The notes under the pieces were generated by a model. It was not told where the DNA came from. It did no database searches and saw nothing but the letters and a program-made list of their open reading frames with translations. The position numbers and the translations under genes were made by a program. Below are positions 35,957 through 44,546 of a stretch of 62,724 bases of DNA, piece by piece (position 1 is the stretch's first letter; every line of letters starts with the position of its first letter). The DNA comes from Halpernia sp048269545 (GTDB lineage: Bacteria > Bacteroidota > Bacteroidia > Flavobacteriales > Weeksellaceae), in contig NZ_JBLXIJ010000009.1 of assembly GCF_048269545.1 (NCBI RefSeq), positions 1 through 62,724 on the forward strand, read 5' to 3'.

Positions 35957-37672
35957 ATGAAAAAGTTTTTTATATCCGCATTATTTCTTAGCGGATTTTT
36001 AGGTTTTGCACAAAGCGCAACCACAACATTAGATCCGATGAAAGATAAAGATCTAATGACTTGGTATCACAAAGATTTTGCAACTACAAATGTTTATGGT
36101 GTAAATACGCAAAATGCTTATAAATTTTTAAATTCCAAAGGACTAAAACCAAAAACGGTAACTGTTGCAGTTTTAGATAGCGGCGTTCAAATTGATCATC
36201 CTGCATTAAAAAATAATCTTTGGACTAATCCAAATGAGATTCCCGGAAATGGAATTGATGATGATAAAAACGGTTATATCGACGACGTTCACGGTTGGAA
36301 TTTTATTGGAGGAAAAGATGGAGATGTAGGAGTAGATAATTTAGAAGTGACGCGTGTAATCCGCCAATATAAAGATATCTTTGAAGGTCCAGATACAGCA
36401 ACGAATAAAGCAAACCAAGCAAAAATGCCTGAAGAATTTGCAATGTATATGAAATCTAAAGATTTATACACAAAGAAAAGTATAGAGGCAAAACAGAATT
36501 ATGAATTTTATAATAATTTAAATAAATCTATTCCTTCAATGGTTGCGCTTTTAAATGGAAAAAATTTAATTGCTGAAAATCTTGCAGCGATAAAACCGAC
36601 CACTCAAGAAGATGCAAAAAATTTACAAATTTTGTCTCGAGTTGCTCAAGATCCCGCTGTTGCAGGGAAATCTCCAGAAGAAGTGCAAAAATTCTTATCA
36701 GATCAAATGAAAGAAGCCTTAGATTATTATGAACCACAAGCAACAAAACAATATAATTTAGATTTCGATCCACGTTCAATTGTGGGCGATGATTATTCTA
36801 ATATTAATGAAAAATATTACGGAAATAACCATTATGAAGGTCCAGATGCGTTACACGGAACTCACGTTGCAGGAATAATTGCAGGTTTACCAAACGGTGA
36901 CGAAATTCAGTATGGCGTTGCAAGTAAAGTAGCGAAAATTATGACAATTAGAGCGGTTCCAGATGGTGATGAGCGAGATAAAGATATTGCGAATGGAATT
37001 TACTACGCTGTGAATAATGGCGCAAAAATAGTAAATATGAGTTTTGGCAAATCAGTTTCACCTGGAAAACAAAAAGTTTGGGAAGCATTTAAATATGCAC
37101 AAGATAAAGGAGTTCTTTTAGTTCATGCTGCAGGAAATGATAATGCAGATTTAGAAAAAGATGATAATTTTCCTACTAACTTTAAAAAAGTGACAGATGC
37201 AAAACCTTTTTTAAATAATGTAATTACAGTCGGTGCAAGCACAAATGATGATGCACATCTAAGAGCTAGTTTTTCTAATTACAATGGAAAAATGGTAGAT
37301 GTTTTCGCTCCCGGTGAACAAATTTATTCTTCAGTTGCAGGAAATAAATACCAATATTTACAAGGAACTTCCATGGCTTCTCCCGTTGTTGCAGGAGCTG
37401 CTGCTGTTTTATTAGCTTACATGCCAAATCTTACTCCAGCTCAAATAATAGAATCTTTAGAAAAGACAGTTAATAAATCTACTGCAAATGCAGATATTTC
37501 AGATGCACCAAATGAAACGTTTAATAAAATTTCTGTTTCAGGTGGTGTTATTGATTTGTATAAGGCTGCAGTTTATGCTTATGACCATTTTTATAAAAAG
37601 AATCCTGTGAAAACATTAAATAAAAAAGCACCAACTAAAAAAAGAAATAAAAAAGTAAAACATAGAAAATAA
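35957..37672 (+). CDS. S8 family serine peptidase (subtilase), exported
   Basis: A 571-residue protease. The signal peptide is KKFFISALFLSGFLGFAQ. Catalytic Asp74 (VAVLDSGVQIDHPAL), His300 (HGTHVAG), oxyanion Asn394 (AAGND) and Ser472 (GTSMASP) are all present. About 225 residues separate Asp and His, against roughly 30-40 in subtilisin, so a large helical insertion (about 115-290) sits between them. No type IX sorting domain; the C terminus is very basic (KKAPTKKRNKKVKHRK). Probably periplasmic or outer-membrane associated. Confidence 0.9.
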   Translation: MKKFFISALFLSGFLGFAQSATTTLDPMKDKDLMTWYHKDFATTNVYGVNTQNAYKFLNSKGLKPKTVTVAVLDSGVQIDHPALKNNLWTNPNEIPGNGIDDDKNGYIDDVHGWNFIGGKDGDVGVDNLEVTRVIRQYKDIFEGPDTATNKANQAKMPEEFAMYMKSKDLYTKKSIEAKQNYEFYNNLNKSIPSMVALLNGKNLIAENLAAIKPTTQEDAKNLQILSRVAQDPAVAGKSPEEVQKFLSDQMKEALDYYEPQATKQYNLDFDPRSIVGDDYSNINEKYYGNNHYEGPDALHGTHVAGIIAGLPNGDEIQYGVASKVAKIMTIRAVPDGDERDKDIANGIYYAVNNGAKIVNMSFGKSVSPGKQKVWEAFKYAQDKGVLLVHAAGNDNADLEKDDNFPTNFKKVTDAKPFLNNVITVGASTNDDAHLRASFSNYNGKMVDVFAPGEQIYSSVAGNKYQYLQGTSMASPVVAGAAAVLLAYMPNLTPAQIIESLEKTVNKSTANADISDAPNETFNKISVSGGVIDLYKAAVYAYDHFYKKNPVKTLNKKAPTKKRNKKVKHRK

Positions 37673-37678
37673 AAAAAA

Positions 37679-37708
37679 ATGTTCGGCAATGCGCCGGACA
37701 TTTTTTTT
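37679..37708 (+). terminator. Intrinsic terminator after the subtilase
   Basis: Arms ATGTTCGGC and GCCGGACAT (one wobble) around AATGC, followed by T8, only 7 bases after the stop codon. Confidence 0.85.
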
Positions 37709-37763
37709 AATTGATTTTTTTTGGCACGGTTTTTTAATCATATGATAAATAAAAAATTAAACA

Positions 37764-38252
37764 ATGAAAAAATTATTACTCACAGGAATTATCGGTTTAT
37801 TTGCCGTTACTTCATGTTCAACCGTTCAAAATGCAAAAACTGCACAAACACAACGTGCAGAGTTCCTCAAAATGAAAGGTGATTGGGAAATTACCAGTAT
37901 AGACTATGATAAATCTTTTAAAATAAAACCTTTTGATGAAAATGCAGATGCGTCTTGTTTCATTGGAAGTCATTGGAGATTTATTCCAAACAATTATTCT
38001 GGTGCATATACTTTAAAAGGTGGCGGAGAATGTCCAAGTTTAAATCAACCGATTAAAATTGATTATACAAATAGCAATCAATTTATGTTTAAAAAAATGC
38101 AAGATGGCGTAAAAGCTAAAAATGTAGTTTCTGGCTATTCTTTAGATATTGTAAATCAAGCGACAGATCAATTTAGTTTGCAACAAAACATTCCATTTGA
38201 AGGTCAAACTGTGAAGGTGACTTATAATTTTCAAAGAACTGGAATGAAATAA
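37764..38252 (+). CDS. Lipocalin-like lipoprotein
   Basis: A 162-residue protein. A lipoprotein signal (LLLTGIIGLFAVTSC) is followed by a small beta-rich domain beginning FLKMKGDWEITSIDYD, like the bacterial lipocalin (DUF/lipocalin_4-type) motif GxWxxxxxD. Two cysteines (near 65 and 89) may form a disulfide. The ligand is unknown. About 40 bases upstream of an OmpA-type lipoprotein gene, so both may be cotranscribed. Confidence 0.75.
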   Translation: MKKLLLTGIIGLFAVTSCSTVQNAKTAQTQRAEFLKMKGDWEITSIDYDKSFKIKPFDENADASCFIGSHWRFIPNNYSGAYTLKGGGECPSLNQPIKIDYTNSNQFMFKKMQDGVKAKNVVSGYSLDIVNQATDQFSLQQNIPFEGQTVKVTYNFQRTGMK

Positions 38253-38290
38253 GCAATAAATTAAATTAAAAATTATTAAAAAATAAAATT

Positions 38291-38983
38291 ATGAAACTAT
38301 TTAACAAAACAAATATCGCTGCACTTTTTTTATCAAGTACTATGTTTTTAACTGGTTGTGAAGCCGTGAAGAATTCTAATAATCAGCAAAGAGGAACTGT
38401 AATTGGTACAACAGCAGGTGCAGTAATTGGAGGTGTTTTAGGAAATAATATTGGAAATGGTAAAAATACTGCACTCGGGGCGGTTTTAGGAGGCGTTATA
38501 GGAGGCGTTGCCGGAAATGTTATAGGTAAAAAAATGGATAAACAAGCCAAAGAAATTAAAGAAACTTTACCAGGAGCAGAAGTAGAAAGAGTGGGAGACG
38601 GTATTAAAATTACTTTAGGAGAAAATACAGTTAATTTTAATTTTGATTCTTCTAATTTAACTACAACTGCGCAAGCAAATTTAGATAAATTATCCACTGT
38701 TCTTGCAAATAATCCAGATACAAATATTAATATTTTTGGATATACAGACAGTAAAGGAGCACCTTCATACAATATGACTTTATCTCAAAAAAGAGCAGAT
38801 GCTGTAAAAAGTTATTTAGTAATGAAAGGAATTTCAAGTTCAAGAATGGTCACAATGGGAAGAGGTGAAATGGATCCTATTGCAACAAATGATACCGATG
38901 CAGGAAGAGCACAAAATAGACGTGTAGAATTTGCGATTACTGCGAATGATGCGATGATAAAAGACGCAAAACAAGGTAATTAA
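38291..38983 (+). CDS. OmpA-family lipoprotein with glycine zipper
   Basis: A 230-residue outer membrane lipoprotein similar to YiaD/Pal types. Lipobox LTGC follows the signal peptide. Residues about 36-85 are Gly-rich with GxxxG repeats (GTTAGAVIGGVLGNNIG, GAVLGGVIGGVAGNVIG), a glycine zipper that inserts in or lies on the membrane. The OmpA domain from about 115 has NFNFDSSNLT, IFGYTDSKGAPSYNMTLSQKRADAV and GRAQNRRVEFAI, which bind peptidoglycan diaminopimelate. Confidence 0.9.
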   Translation: MKLFNKTNIAALFLSSTMFLTGCEAVKNSNNQQRGTVIGTTAGAVIGGVLGNNIGNGKNTALGAVLGGVIGGVAGNVIGKKMDKQAKEIKETLPGAEVERVGDGIKITLGENTVNFNFDSSNLTTTAQANLDKLSTVLANNPDTNINIFGYTDSKGAPSYNMTLSQKRADAVKSYLVMKGISSSRMVTMGRGEMDPIATNDTDAGRAQNRRVEFAITANDAMIKDAKQGN

Positions 38984-39007
38984 TTAAAAATTTATAATTA
39001 AATAAAG

Positions 39008-39031
39008 AAACTGCTTCGGCAGTTTTTTTAT
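39008..39031 (+). terminator. Intrinsic terminator with TTCG tetraloop
   Basis: AAACTGC-TTCG-GCAGTTT followed by T-rich sequence. Ends the OmpA lipoprotein transcript just before the promoter of the next operon. Confidence 0.88.
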
Positions 39032-39042
39032 TTTTAAATCAG

Positions 39043-39051
39043 TATTTTTGC
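39043..39051 (+). promoter_or_regulatory. Promoter -7 element of the DPA-like operon
   Basis: TATTTTTGC fits TAnnTTTGC. The T-tract of the preceding terminator falls at the -33 position. It overlaps an upstream in-frame TTG at 39048, supporting the ATG at 39069 with a short leader. Confidence 0.55.
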
Positions 39052-39068
39052 TTTTTTATTTTTATGAA

Positions 39069-39965
39069 ATGGTGAAATATCTAAAGTTGTTGCGTGTTGA
39101 GCAATGGGTGAAAAACTTATTCGTTTTTGTGCCGCTTTTTTTCTCTGGAAATATAATGAATGGAAATTTACTACAAAAAAGTATTTTTGCATTTATTATT
39201 TTTTCTCTTGCCGCAAGTTCTATTTATATTATTAATGATTATAATGATATTAATCAAGATAAAAAACATCCACAGAAAAAAAACAGACCTTTAGCAAGTG
39301 GAATAATTTCTAAAAAACAAGCGCTTTTTATCTTAGCATTTCTAATAATTTTAGATATATCGCTCAAATATTTTGGATATTATTATTTTAAGCAAAGTAT
39401 TTGGAAATTCTGTGTTATCATTCTCTTTTATTTTGTAATGAATCTTGTTTATACTTATAAACTAAAACATGTTGCAATAGTAGATGTTTGTATTATTTCC
39501 ATTGGCTTTGTGTTGCGGGTTTTAGCGGGAGGTTACATTACAGGAATTTATATTTCGCAATGGGCAATTCTATTGACTTTTGTTTTAGCATTGGTTTTAG
39601 CAATTGGCAAAAGAAGAGGTGAATTAATTAATGCACAAATTTCTGGCAGAACAAGAAAAGCATTAGATGGATACAACGTTCAGTTTGCAGATATTGCGCT
39701 TTCCATTTCCGTTACTTTAGCAATAGTTTCTTATTTAATGTTTACTCTCACGCAAGAAGTTCAGACACGTTTTGGCATAAAGGTATTTTATACCGTAATA
39801 TTCGTTGTATTTGCATTTTTAAGATATTTACAGCAAACATTGGTTTACAATAAAACCGAATCACCTACAAAGATTGTTTATAAAGATCGATATATTCAAA
39901 TTACTATTTTGCTTTGGCTTTTTAGTTTTCTTATTTTAGTTTACGATCAACAATTTTTAAAATAA
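39069..39965 (+). CDS. UbiA-family decaprenyl-phosphate phosphoribosyltransferase-like enzyme
   Basis: Predicted to transfer 5-phosphoribose from PRPP to a polyprenyl phosphate, the first step of decaprenyl-phosphoryl-arabinose synthesis (Rv3806c type). It has 298 residues and about nine membrane helices. The start MVKYLKLLRVEQWVKNLFVFVPLFF is characteristic, and NDYNDINQDKKHPQKKNRPLASG is the prenyltransferase metal-binding motif. Its stop overlaps the ATG of the DprE1-like gene (TAATG), the start of a tight four-gene operon that supports the pathway assignment. Confidence 0.82.
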   Translation: MVKYLKLLRVEQWVKNLFVFVPLFFSGNIMNGNLLQKSIFAFIIFSLAASSIYIINDYNDINQDKKHPQKKNRPLASGIISKKQALFILAFLIILDISLKYFGYYYFKQSIWKFCVIILFYFVMNLVYTYKLKHVAIVDVCIISIGFVLRVLAGGYITGIYISQWAILLTFVLALVLAIGKRRGELINAQISGRTRKALDGYNVQFADIALSISVTLAIVSYLMFTLTQEVQTRFGIKVFYTVIFVVFAFLRYLQQTLVYNKTESPTKIVYKDRYIQITILLWLFSFLILVYDQQFLK

Positions 39966-41278
39966 TGACGAAGAATTATGTACAAAAAGTTTCTAATTGG
40001 GGGAATTTTCCGATTGTAGAAAAAGAAATTAAATCTGAAGAATCTTATTCGCAAATAAAAAATTACATTACAAAAAACAATGAAATTATTGCACGTGGAA
40101 ATGGTCGTTGTTATGGAGACTCAGCTTTAGCAGAACATATTTTTTCTACTAAAAAATTAAATAAATTTATCTCTTTTGATAGAATTAATGGAGTTTTAGA
40201 ATGTGAATCTGGCGTTTTATTATCCGATATTTTAGAAATTTCTGTCCCACAATCTTACTTTTTATACGTCACTCCGGGAACGAAATTTGTTACAATTGGT
40301 GGTGCAATTGCTTCCAATATTCACGGAAAAAATCATCATTTTGAAGGTTCTTTTTGTGAATTCGTTTTGGAATTTACTTTAATGAATGAGCGTGCTGAAA
40401 TTTTAAATTGTTCTCGCACAGAAAATCAAGAATTATTCTGGTCAACTATCGGTGGAATGGGACTTACGGGAATCATTCTAAAAGCAAAAATTCAATTAAA
40501 AAAAATAGAAACTTCCTATATTCGTCAAGAAAATATTAAAGCAGAGAACTTAGACGAAATTTTTAATTTATTTGAAGAAAGTAAGAATTGGACTTATACC
40601 GTTGCCTGGATTGATTGTTTGCAGAAAGGTAAAAATATAGGTCGTTCAATTTTGATGCGCGGTGAACACGCTCTTTTGAGTGAATTGCCACAAAAATTAT
40701 CTCAAAAACCATTAGAAATTAAAAGAAAATTTTCTCCTACAATTCCATTTTATTTCCCAGGATTTGTTTTAAATAATTTAAGTGTAAAGATTTTTAATTA
40801 CTTTTTTTACGCCAAACAGCGATCAAAATTTTTAAAAAACATTATAGATTACGAAACATTTTTTTACCCTTTAGACGCCATAAATGATTGGAATAAAATC
40901 TACGGAAAAGATGGATTTATCCAATATCAAATGGTAATTCCAAAAGAAAATGGAAAAGAAGGAATGCGTAAAATTCTTGAAACTATCTCTAAAAGTGGGA
41001 ACGGTTCTTTTTTAGCAGTTTTAAAACTTTTTGGAAAAGGAAATCCAGAAGCTTACAACTCTTTTCCGATGGAAGGTTACACTTTGGCTTTAGATTTTAA
41101 AGTGAATAAAAAATTAAAAAAGTTAGTTCAAAAATTGGATGAAATTGTGGAAGATTTTGGCGGTAGAATTTACCTTGCAAAAGACAGTATGAGTAAATCT
41201 TCATTAACAGATTATCTTCAAAATACTCGAAATCCCAAGTTTAATTCTCTTCAGCAAAAACGGATTAAAAACAATTAA
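39965..41278 (+). CDS. FAD-linked oxidase, DprE1-like
   Basis: Predicted to oxidise the 2'-hydroxyl of polyprenyl-phosphoryl-ribose to the keto form. It has 437 residues. The N-terminal FAD-binding PCMH domain shows IIARGNGRCYGDSAL and TIGGAIASNIHGKNHHFEGSF, and the C-terminal half ends with GGRIYLAKDSMSK, as in DprE1 and alditol oxidases. Close relatives include sugar oxidases of other function, but the neighbouring UbiA and SDR genes point to DprE1. Confidence 0.8.
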   Translation: MTKNYVQKVSNWGNFPIVEKEIKSEESYSQIKNYITKNNEIIARGNGRCYGDSALAEHIFSTKKLNKFISFDRINGVLECESGVLLSDILEISVPQSYFLYVTPGTKFVTIGGAIASNIHGKNHHFEGSFCEFVLEFTLMNERAEILNCSRTENQELFWSTIGGMGLTGIILKAKIQLKKIETSYIRQENIKAENLDEIFNLFEESKNWTYTVAWIDCLQKGKNIGRSILMRGEHALLSELPQKLSQKPLEIKRKFSPTIPFYFPGFVLNNLSVKIFNYFFYAKQRSKFLKNIIDYETFFYPLDAINDWNKIYGKDGFIQYQMVIPKENGKEGMRKILETISKSGNGSFLAVLKLFGKGNPEAYNSFPMEGYTLALDFKVNKKLKKLVQKLDEIVEDFGGRIYLAKDSMSKSSLTDYLQNTRNPKFNSLQQKRIKNN

Positions 41279-41287
41279 TTAGAAAAT

Positions 41288-42013
41288 ATGATAGTTTTAG
41301 GCTCTAATTCTGAAATTGCACAAGCTTTTATAGAAAAGGTTTTAACTGAAGGTGAGAGATTTCCGGTTATTTATTTACTCACTTCAAACCCAGAAATTAC
41401 CGAAAGATTTATTAAACATTTAGACGTAAAATATTTGCAACACGCAGAAATCGTCCATTTAGATTTAGAAAAAAAAATAGATTTTAATCAACTTGATTAT
41501 ATCAATTCTAATTTACTTTTTTGTGCAACTGGTTTTCTTGGTGAAGACTCAGAAAAAGGTTTGTACAATTTAAAAAACACTGAGAAAATTATTGATATCA
41601 ATTACGCGAAATTAGTTCCAGTTTTAAATTATTTTGCCCAAAAAATGGAAACCAAAAGAAGTGGAACTTTAATCGTTCTATCATCAGTTGCCGGAGAAAG
41701 AGGAAGACAAAGTAATTTCATTTATGGAAGCGCTAAAGCAGGAATGACGGCTTATCTTAGTGGATTAAGAAATTATTTATTTGATAAAAAAGTTCATGTT
41801 TTAACAGTGAAACCTGGTTTTATGGCTACAAAAATGACGGAAGGTTTGCCATTAAATCCAAAATTAACGGCGACGCCAAAACAAGCCGCAGATTGTATTT
41901 ACAAAGCCTATAAAAGTAAAAAAGATGTCGCTTATGTTTTACCGATTTGGTTTTTGATAATGACAATAATAAAAAATATTCCAGAATTTATTTTTAAGAA
42001 ATTAAAACTATAA
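41288..42013 (+). CDS. Short-chain dehydrogenase, DprE2-like
   Basis: Predicted to reduce the 2'-keto intermediate to polyprenyl-phosphoryl-arabinose with NADH. It has 241 residues. The nucleotide loop is degenerate (VLGSNSEIAQAF), a form seen in DprE2 homologues. The catalytic serine lies in SSVAGERGR, and Tyr and Lys in YGSAKAG. It starts 9 bases after the DprE1-like gene, and its stop overlaps the next start by one base. Confidence 0.8.
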   Translation: MIVLGSNSEIAQAFIEKVLTEGERFPVIYLLTSNPEITERFIKHLDVKYLQHAEIVHLDLEKKIDFNQLDYINSNLLFCATGFLGEDSEKGLYNLKNTEKIIDINYAKLVPVLNYFAQKMETKRSGTLIVLSSVAGERGRQSNFIYGSAKAGMTAYLSGLRNYLFDKKVHVLTVKPGFMATKMTEGLPLNPKLTATPKQAADCIYKAYKSKKDVAYVLPIWFLIMTIIKNIPEFIFKKLKL

Positions 42014-42600
42014 TGACAAAAGTTTATTTTTTCGATTTTGATGGCACACTTACAAAGCATGACACGATGTTTATGTTTTTGCGCTTCTGTGATTTAAACC
42101 GATTTTCTGCTAAATTCTTACTTCACGTTCCGCTTTTTATAATGTTAAAATTAAAATTAGCAAAAGCTGAAAAAGTAAAAAGACATTTTATTTCTTCGGT
42201 TTTAAAAGGTAAAACCGAAAACTTTTTAAAAGAAAAAGCAAATGAATTTTTTGAAAAAAATTATCCCAATTTAATCCGAGAAAATGCTTTAGATTTTATT
42301 CAAAATATTGATAGAACACAATCTGAAAGTTATATTGTAACAGCTTCTTTAGATATTTGGGTAAAACCATTTGCGGAGAAATTTGAAATGAATTTAATTG
42401 CTACAGAAACAGAATTTAAAAATGGCGTTTTTACAGGTCATTTTAAAGGACCAAATTGTAACGGGAAAGAAAAAGTGAAGCGTATCAAACAAATTTTGGG
42501 AGATAAAAAGTTTGATAAGAGTATTGCATTTGGTGATACTTCAGGAGACAAAGCACTTTTAAAATACGCTAATGAAGGGCATTACAAATTTTTTCATTAA
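42013..42600 (+). CDS. HAD-IB family phosphatase
   Basis: A 195-residue haloacid dehalogenase-type phosphatase. FDFDGTLTKHDTMFMF is motif I with the nucleophile aspartate, VTASLDIW is motif II, and IAFGDTSGDKALLKYA is motif IV. A short helical cap follows motif I. In this operon it probably removes the 5-phosphate from polyprenyl-phosphoryl-5-phosphoribose, a step assigned to an unrelated PAP2 protein in mycobacteria. An alternative is a phosphoserine phosphatase-like role. Confidence 0.78.
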   Translation: MTKVYFFDFDGTLTKHDTMFMFLRFCDLNRFSAKFLLHVPLFIMLKLKLAKAEKVKRHFISSVLKGKTENFLKEKANEFFEKNYPNLIRENALDFIQNIDRTQSESYIVTASLDIWVKPFAEKFEMNLIATETEFKNGVFTGHFKGPNCNGKEKVKRIKQILGDKKFDKSIAFGDTSGDKALLKYANEGHYKFFH

Positions 42601-42704
42601 AAATATTATCTCCGTAATTATTATTCTTAACTTAGAGCGTTGATTTTTTTCCACTAAATTTTCAACTTAATAGTATTCAAATTTTTAAAAATAAGTCCCT
42701 TAAA

Positions 42705-43871
42705 ATGGATAAAATTTATTTAGACAATGCAGCTACAACTGCGCTTTCACCCGAAGTGATTGATGCAATGGTAGATGTAATGAAAATTAATTATGGAAAT
42801 CCTTCTTCCATTCACAGTATCGGACAAGAAGCGAAAGCTTTGATAGAAAAAGTTCGTCGTGATGCTGCAAATTATTTAAAAGTTACTCCCGCTGAAATTA
42901 TTTTCACCAGTTGTGGCACAGAATCAAATAATATGATTTTGAAATCTTGTGTTCATCATTTGGGAGTTCAGAGAATTATTACTTCGCCTTTAGAGCATAA
43001 ATGTGTTGCAGAAAGTACCTTAGAACTCAAAAAATTATTCGGTGTAGAAGTGGTTTATTTAAGACCAAATAAAAAAGGAGATATAGATTTAAATCAATTA
43101 GAAGAAGCTTTATCAAAATCTGATAAAAAAACTCTGGTAAGTTTAATGCATGCTAATAATGAAATTGGAAATCTATTAGATATTGAAAAAACTGCAGAAA
43201 TTTGTAAAAAACATAATGCTCTTTTTCATTCCGATACTGTTCAAAGTATTGCGCATTTAGATTTAGATTTTTCTAAAATACATTTAGATTTTGCTTCTTG
43301 CAGTGCACATAAATTCCACGGACCAAAAGGAAGTGGTTTTGCTTTTGTGAGAAAATCTTCTGGCTTAAAAGGTATTATTACAGGCGGTCCACAAGAAAGA
43401 TCACTTCGTGCAGGAACTGAAAATGTTGTTGGAATTGTAGGTTTAGGTAAAGCAATGGAAATTGCAATGGATAATTTAGAAACTTACAAGACTCATATCC
43501 AAGATGTTAAAAATTATACCATTTCTAAACTAAAAAAATCCATTCCGGGAATAAAATTTAATGGAAGAAGTGCAGAAGAAGATAGAAGTCTTTACACTGT
43601 TTTAAGCGCTCTTTTACCTTACAAAGATCCAATGATTGGATTAAAATTAGACATGGAAGGAATTGCAATTTCGCAAGGAAGTGCGTGTTCTTCTGGTGCT
43701 TCAAAACCTTCTATGGTGATGATGATGGTTCTGGGAGAAGAAGAAATGGAAAACGGCACACCATTAAGAATTTCCTTTTGTCACACAACTACAAAAGGTG
43801 AAATCAATCATTTTGTAGATATTTTGGAAAAAATTTCGGCATCACATCAAATAGAAAAAATTAATAGTTAG
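42705..43871 (+). CDS. Cysteine desulfurase (NifS/IscS family)
   Basis: PLP enzyme of 388 residues that moves sulfur from cysteine to acceptor proteins for Fe-S clusters and tRNA thiolation. YLDNAATTALSPEV and GNPSSIHSIGQEA open the protein; CSAHKFHGPKGSGFAF holds the PLP lysine; the catalytic cysteine is in ISQGSACSSGASKPS. The loop is of the class I (IscS-like) type. Monocistronic, about 70 bases before trxA; no iscU beside it. Confidence 0.92.
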   Translation: MDKIYLDNAATTALSPEVIDAMVDVMKINYGNPSSIHSIGQEAKALIEKVRRDAANYLKVTPAEIIFTSCGTESNNMILKSCVHHLGVQRIITSPLEHKCVAESTLELKKLFGVEVVYLRPNKKGDIDLNQLEEALSKSDKKTLVSLMHANNEIGNLLDIEKTAEICKKHNALFHSDTVQSIAHLDLDFSKIHLDFASCSAHKFHGPKGSGFAFVRKSSGLKGIITGGPQERSLRAGTENVVGIVGLGKAMEIAMDNLETYKTHIQDVKNYTISKLKKSIPGIKFNGRSAEEDRSLYTVLSALLPYKDPMIGLKLDMEGIAISQGSACSSGASKPSMVMMMVLGEEEMENGTPLRISFCHTTTKGEINHFVDILEKISASHQIEKINS

Positions 43872-43908
43872 AATAGATATCAAAGGCAAATTTCTATTAA
43901 AATTTGAC

Positions 43909-43916
43909 TAAATTTG
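43909..43916 (+). promoter_or_regulatory. trxA promoter -7 element
   Basis: TAAATTTG fits TAnnTTTG, 27 bases before the thioredoxin ATG. A possible -33 (TTTC at 43891) is closer than usual. Confidence 0.45.
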
Positions 43917-43942
43917 TATTATAATAATTAAAAAAAAATAAG

Positions 43943-44260
43943 ATGGCAATCGAAATAACAGACAAATCATTTCAAGAGACAGTATTAAATTCAGACAAAC
44001 CAGTTTTGGTAGATTTCTGGGCAGCTTGGTGCGGTCCGTGCAGAATGTTGGGTCCAATTGTAGAAGAAATCGCAAATGATTTTGAAGGAAAAGCAATCGT
44101 AGGAAAAGTAGATGTAGATAATAATCAACAAATTTCTATGGATTACGGAATTAGAAATATACCTACCGTTTTAATTTTCAAAAATGGAGAGGTAGTAGAT
44201 AAATTGGTTGGAGTCTCTCCAAAAGAGGTGATAGCTGAAAAACTACAAGCACATTTATAA
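43943..44260 (+). CDS. trxA: Thioredoxin
   Basis: Cytoplasmic dithiol-disulfide oxidoreductase of 105 residues. The active site is FWAAWCGPCRMLGP; the cis-proline is in RNIPTVLIFKNG and the end matches KLVGVSPKEVIAEKL. Full family length, no signal peptide. Own promoter and terminator. Confidence 0.97.
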   Translation: MAIEITDKSFQETVLNSDKPVLVDFWAAWCGPCRMLGPIVEEIANDFEGKAIVGKVDVDNNQQISMDYGIRNIPTVLIFKNGEVVDKLVGVSPKEVIAEKLQAHL

Positions 44261-44280
44261 AAATAATAAGCTTGATAATG

Positions 44281-44312
44281 AATGCTTTCCAATATTGGGG
44301 AGCATTTTTTTT
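44281..44312 (+). terminator. Intrinsic terminator after trxA
   Basis: AATGCTTTCC and GGGGAGCATT (two wobble pairs) around AATATT, followed by a T-rich run. Confidence 0.8.
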
Positions 44313-44343
44313 ATTTTTTATTTGCAGATTTGTGAGAATTGTG

Positions 44344-44352
44344 TACTTTTGC
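44344..44352 (+). promoter_or_regulatory. tRNA-Asp promoter
   Basis: TACTTTTGC at the -7 position with TTTG at 44321-44324, a 19-base spacer: the best complete match to the Bacteroidota promoter consensus that I found in this window. Confidence 0.75.
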
Positions 44353-44386
44353 AGTCATCAAATAAAGGGTAATACTTTTAATATTT

Positions 44387-44460
44387 GATCCGGTAGTTCA
44401 GCTGGTTAGAATGCCGCCCTGTCACGGCGGAGGTCGCGGGTTCGAGTCCCGTCCGGATCG
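44387..44460 (+). tRNA. tRNA-Asp (GTC)
   Basis: A 74-base cloverleaf. The acceptor arms are GATCCGG and CCGGATC with discriminator G. The anticodon stem CCGCC/GGCGG encloses CTGTCAC, with anticodon GTC at 44421-44423. The T loop is GGGTTCGAGTCCC. No CCA is encoded (the next bases are CAA), so Cca must add it. Strong promoter upstream and terminator downstream. Confidence 0.98.
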
Positions 44461-44461
44461 C

Positions 44462-44493
44462 AAAAATCCTCAGAATTTTTCTGAGGATTTTTT
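44462..44493 (+). terminator. Intrinsic terminator after tRNA-Asp
   Basis: Perfect 14-base arms AAAAATCCTCAGAA / TTCTGAGGATTTTT around TTT, beginning 2 bases after the tRNA. It also precedes the end of the minus-strand ClC gene. Confidence 0.88.
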
Positions 44494-44546
44494 GTTTTAT
44501 TAAAATAAAATTTATTTTAAAGATATGAAATAGATTTAAGATTATA

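Noticed and set aside
38383..38772. 129-codon minus-strand frame in the OmpA lipoprotein gene
   Set aside because: Antisense of the glycine zipper and OmpA domain, giving an artificial Pro-rich translation.
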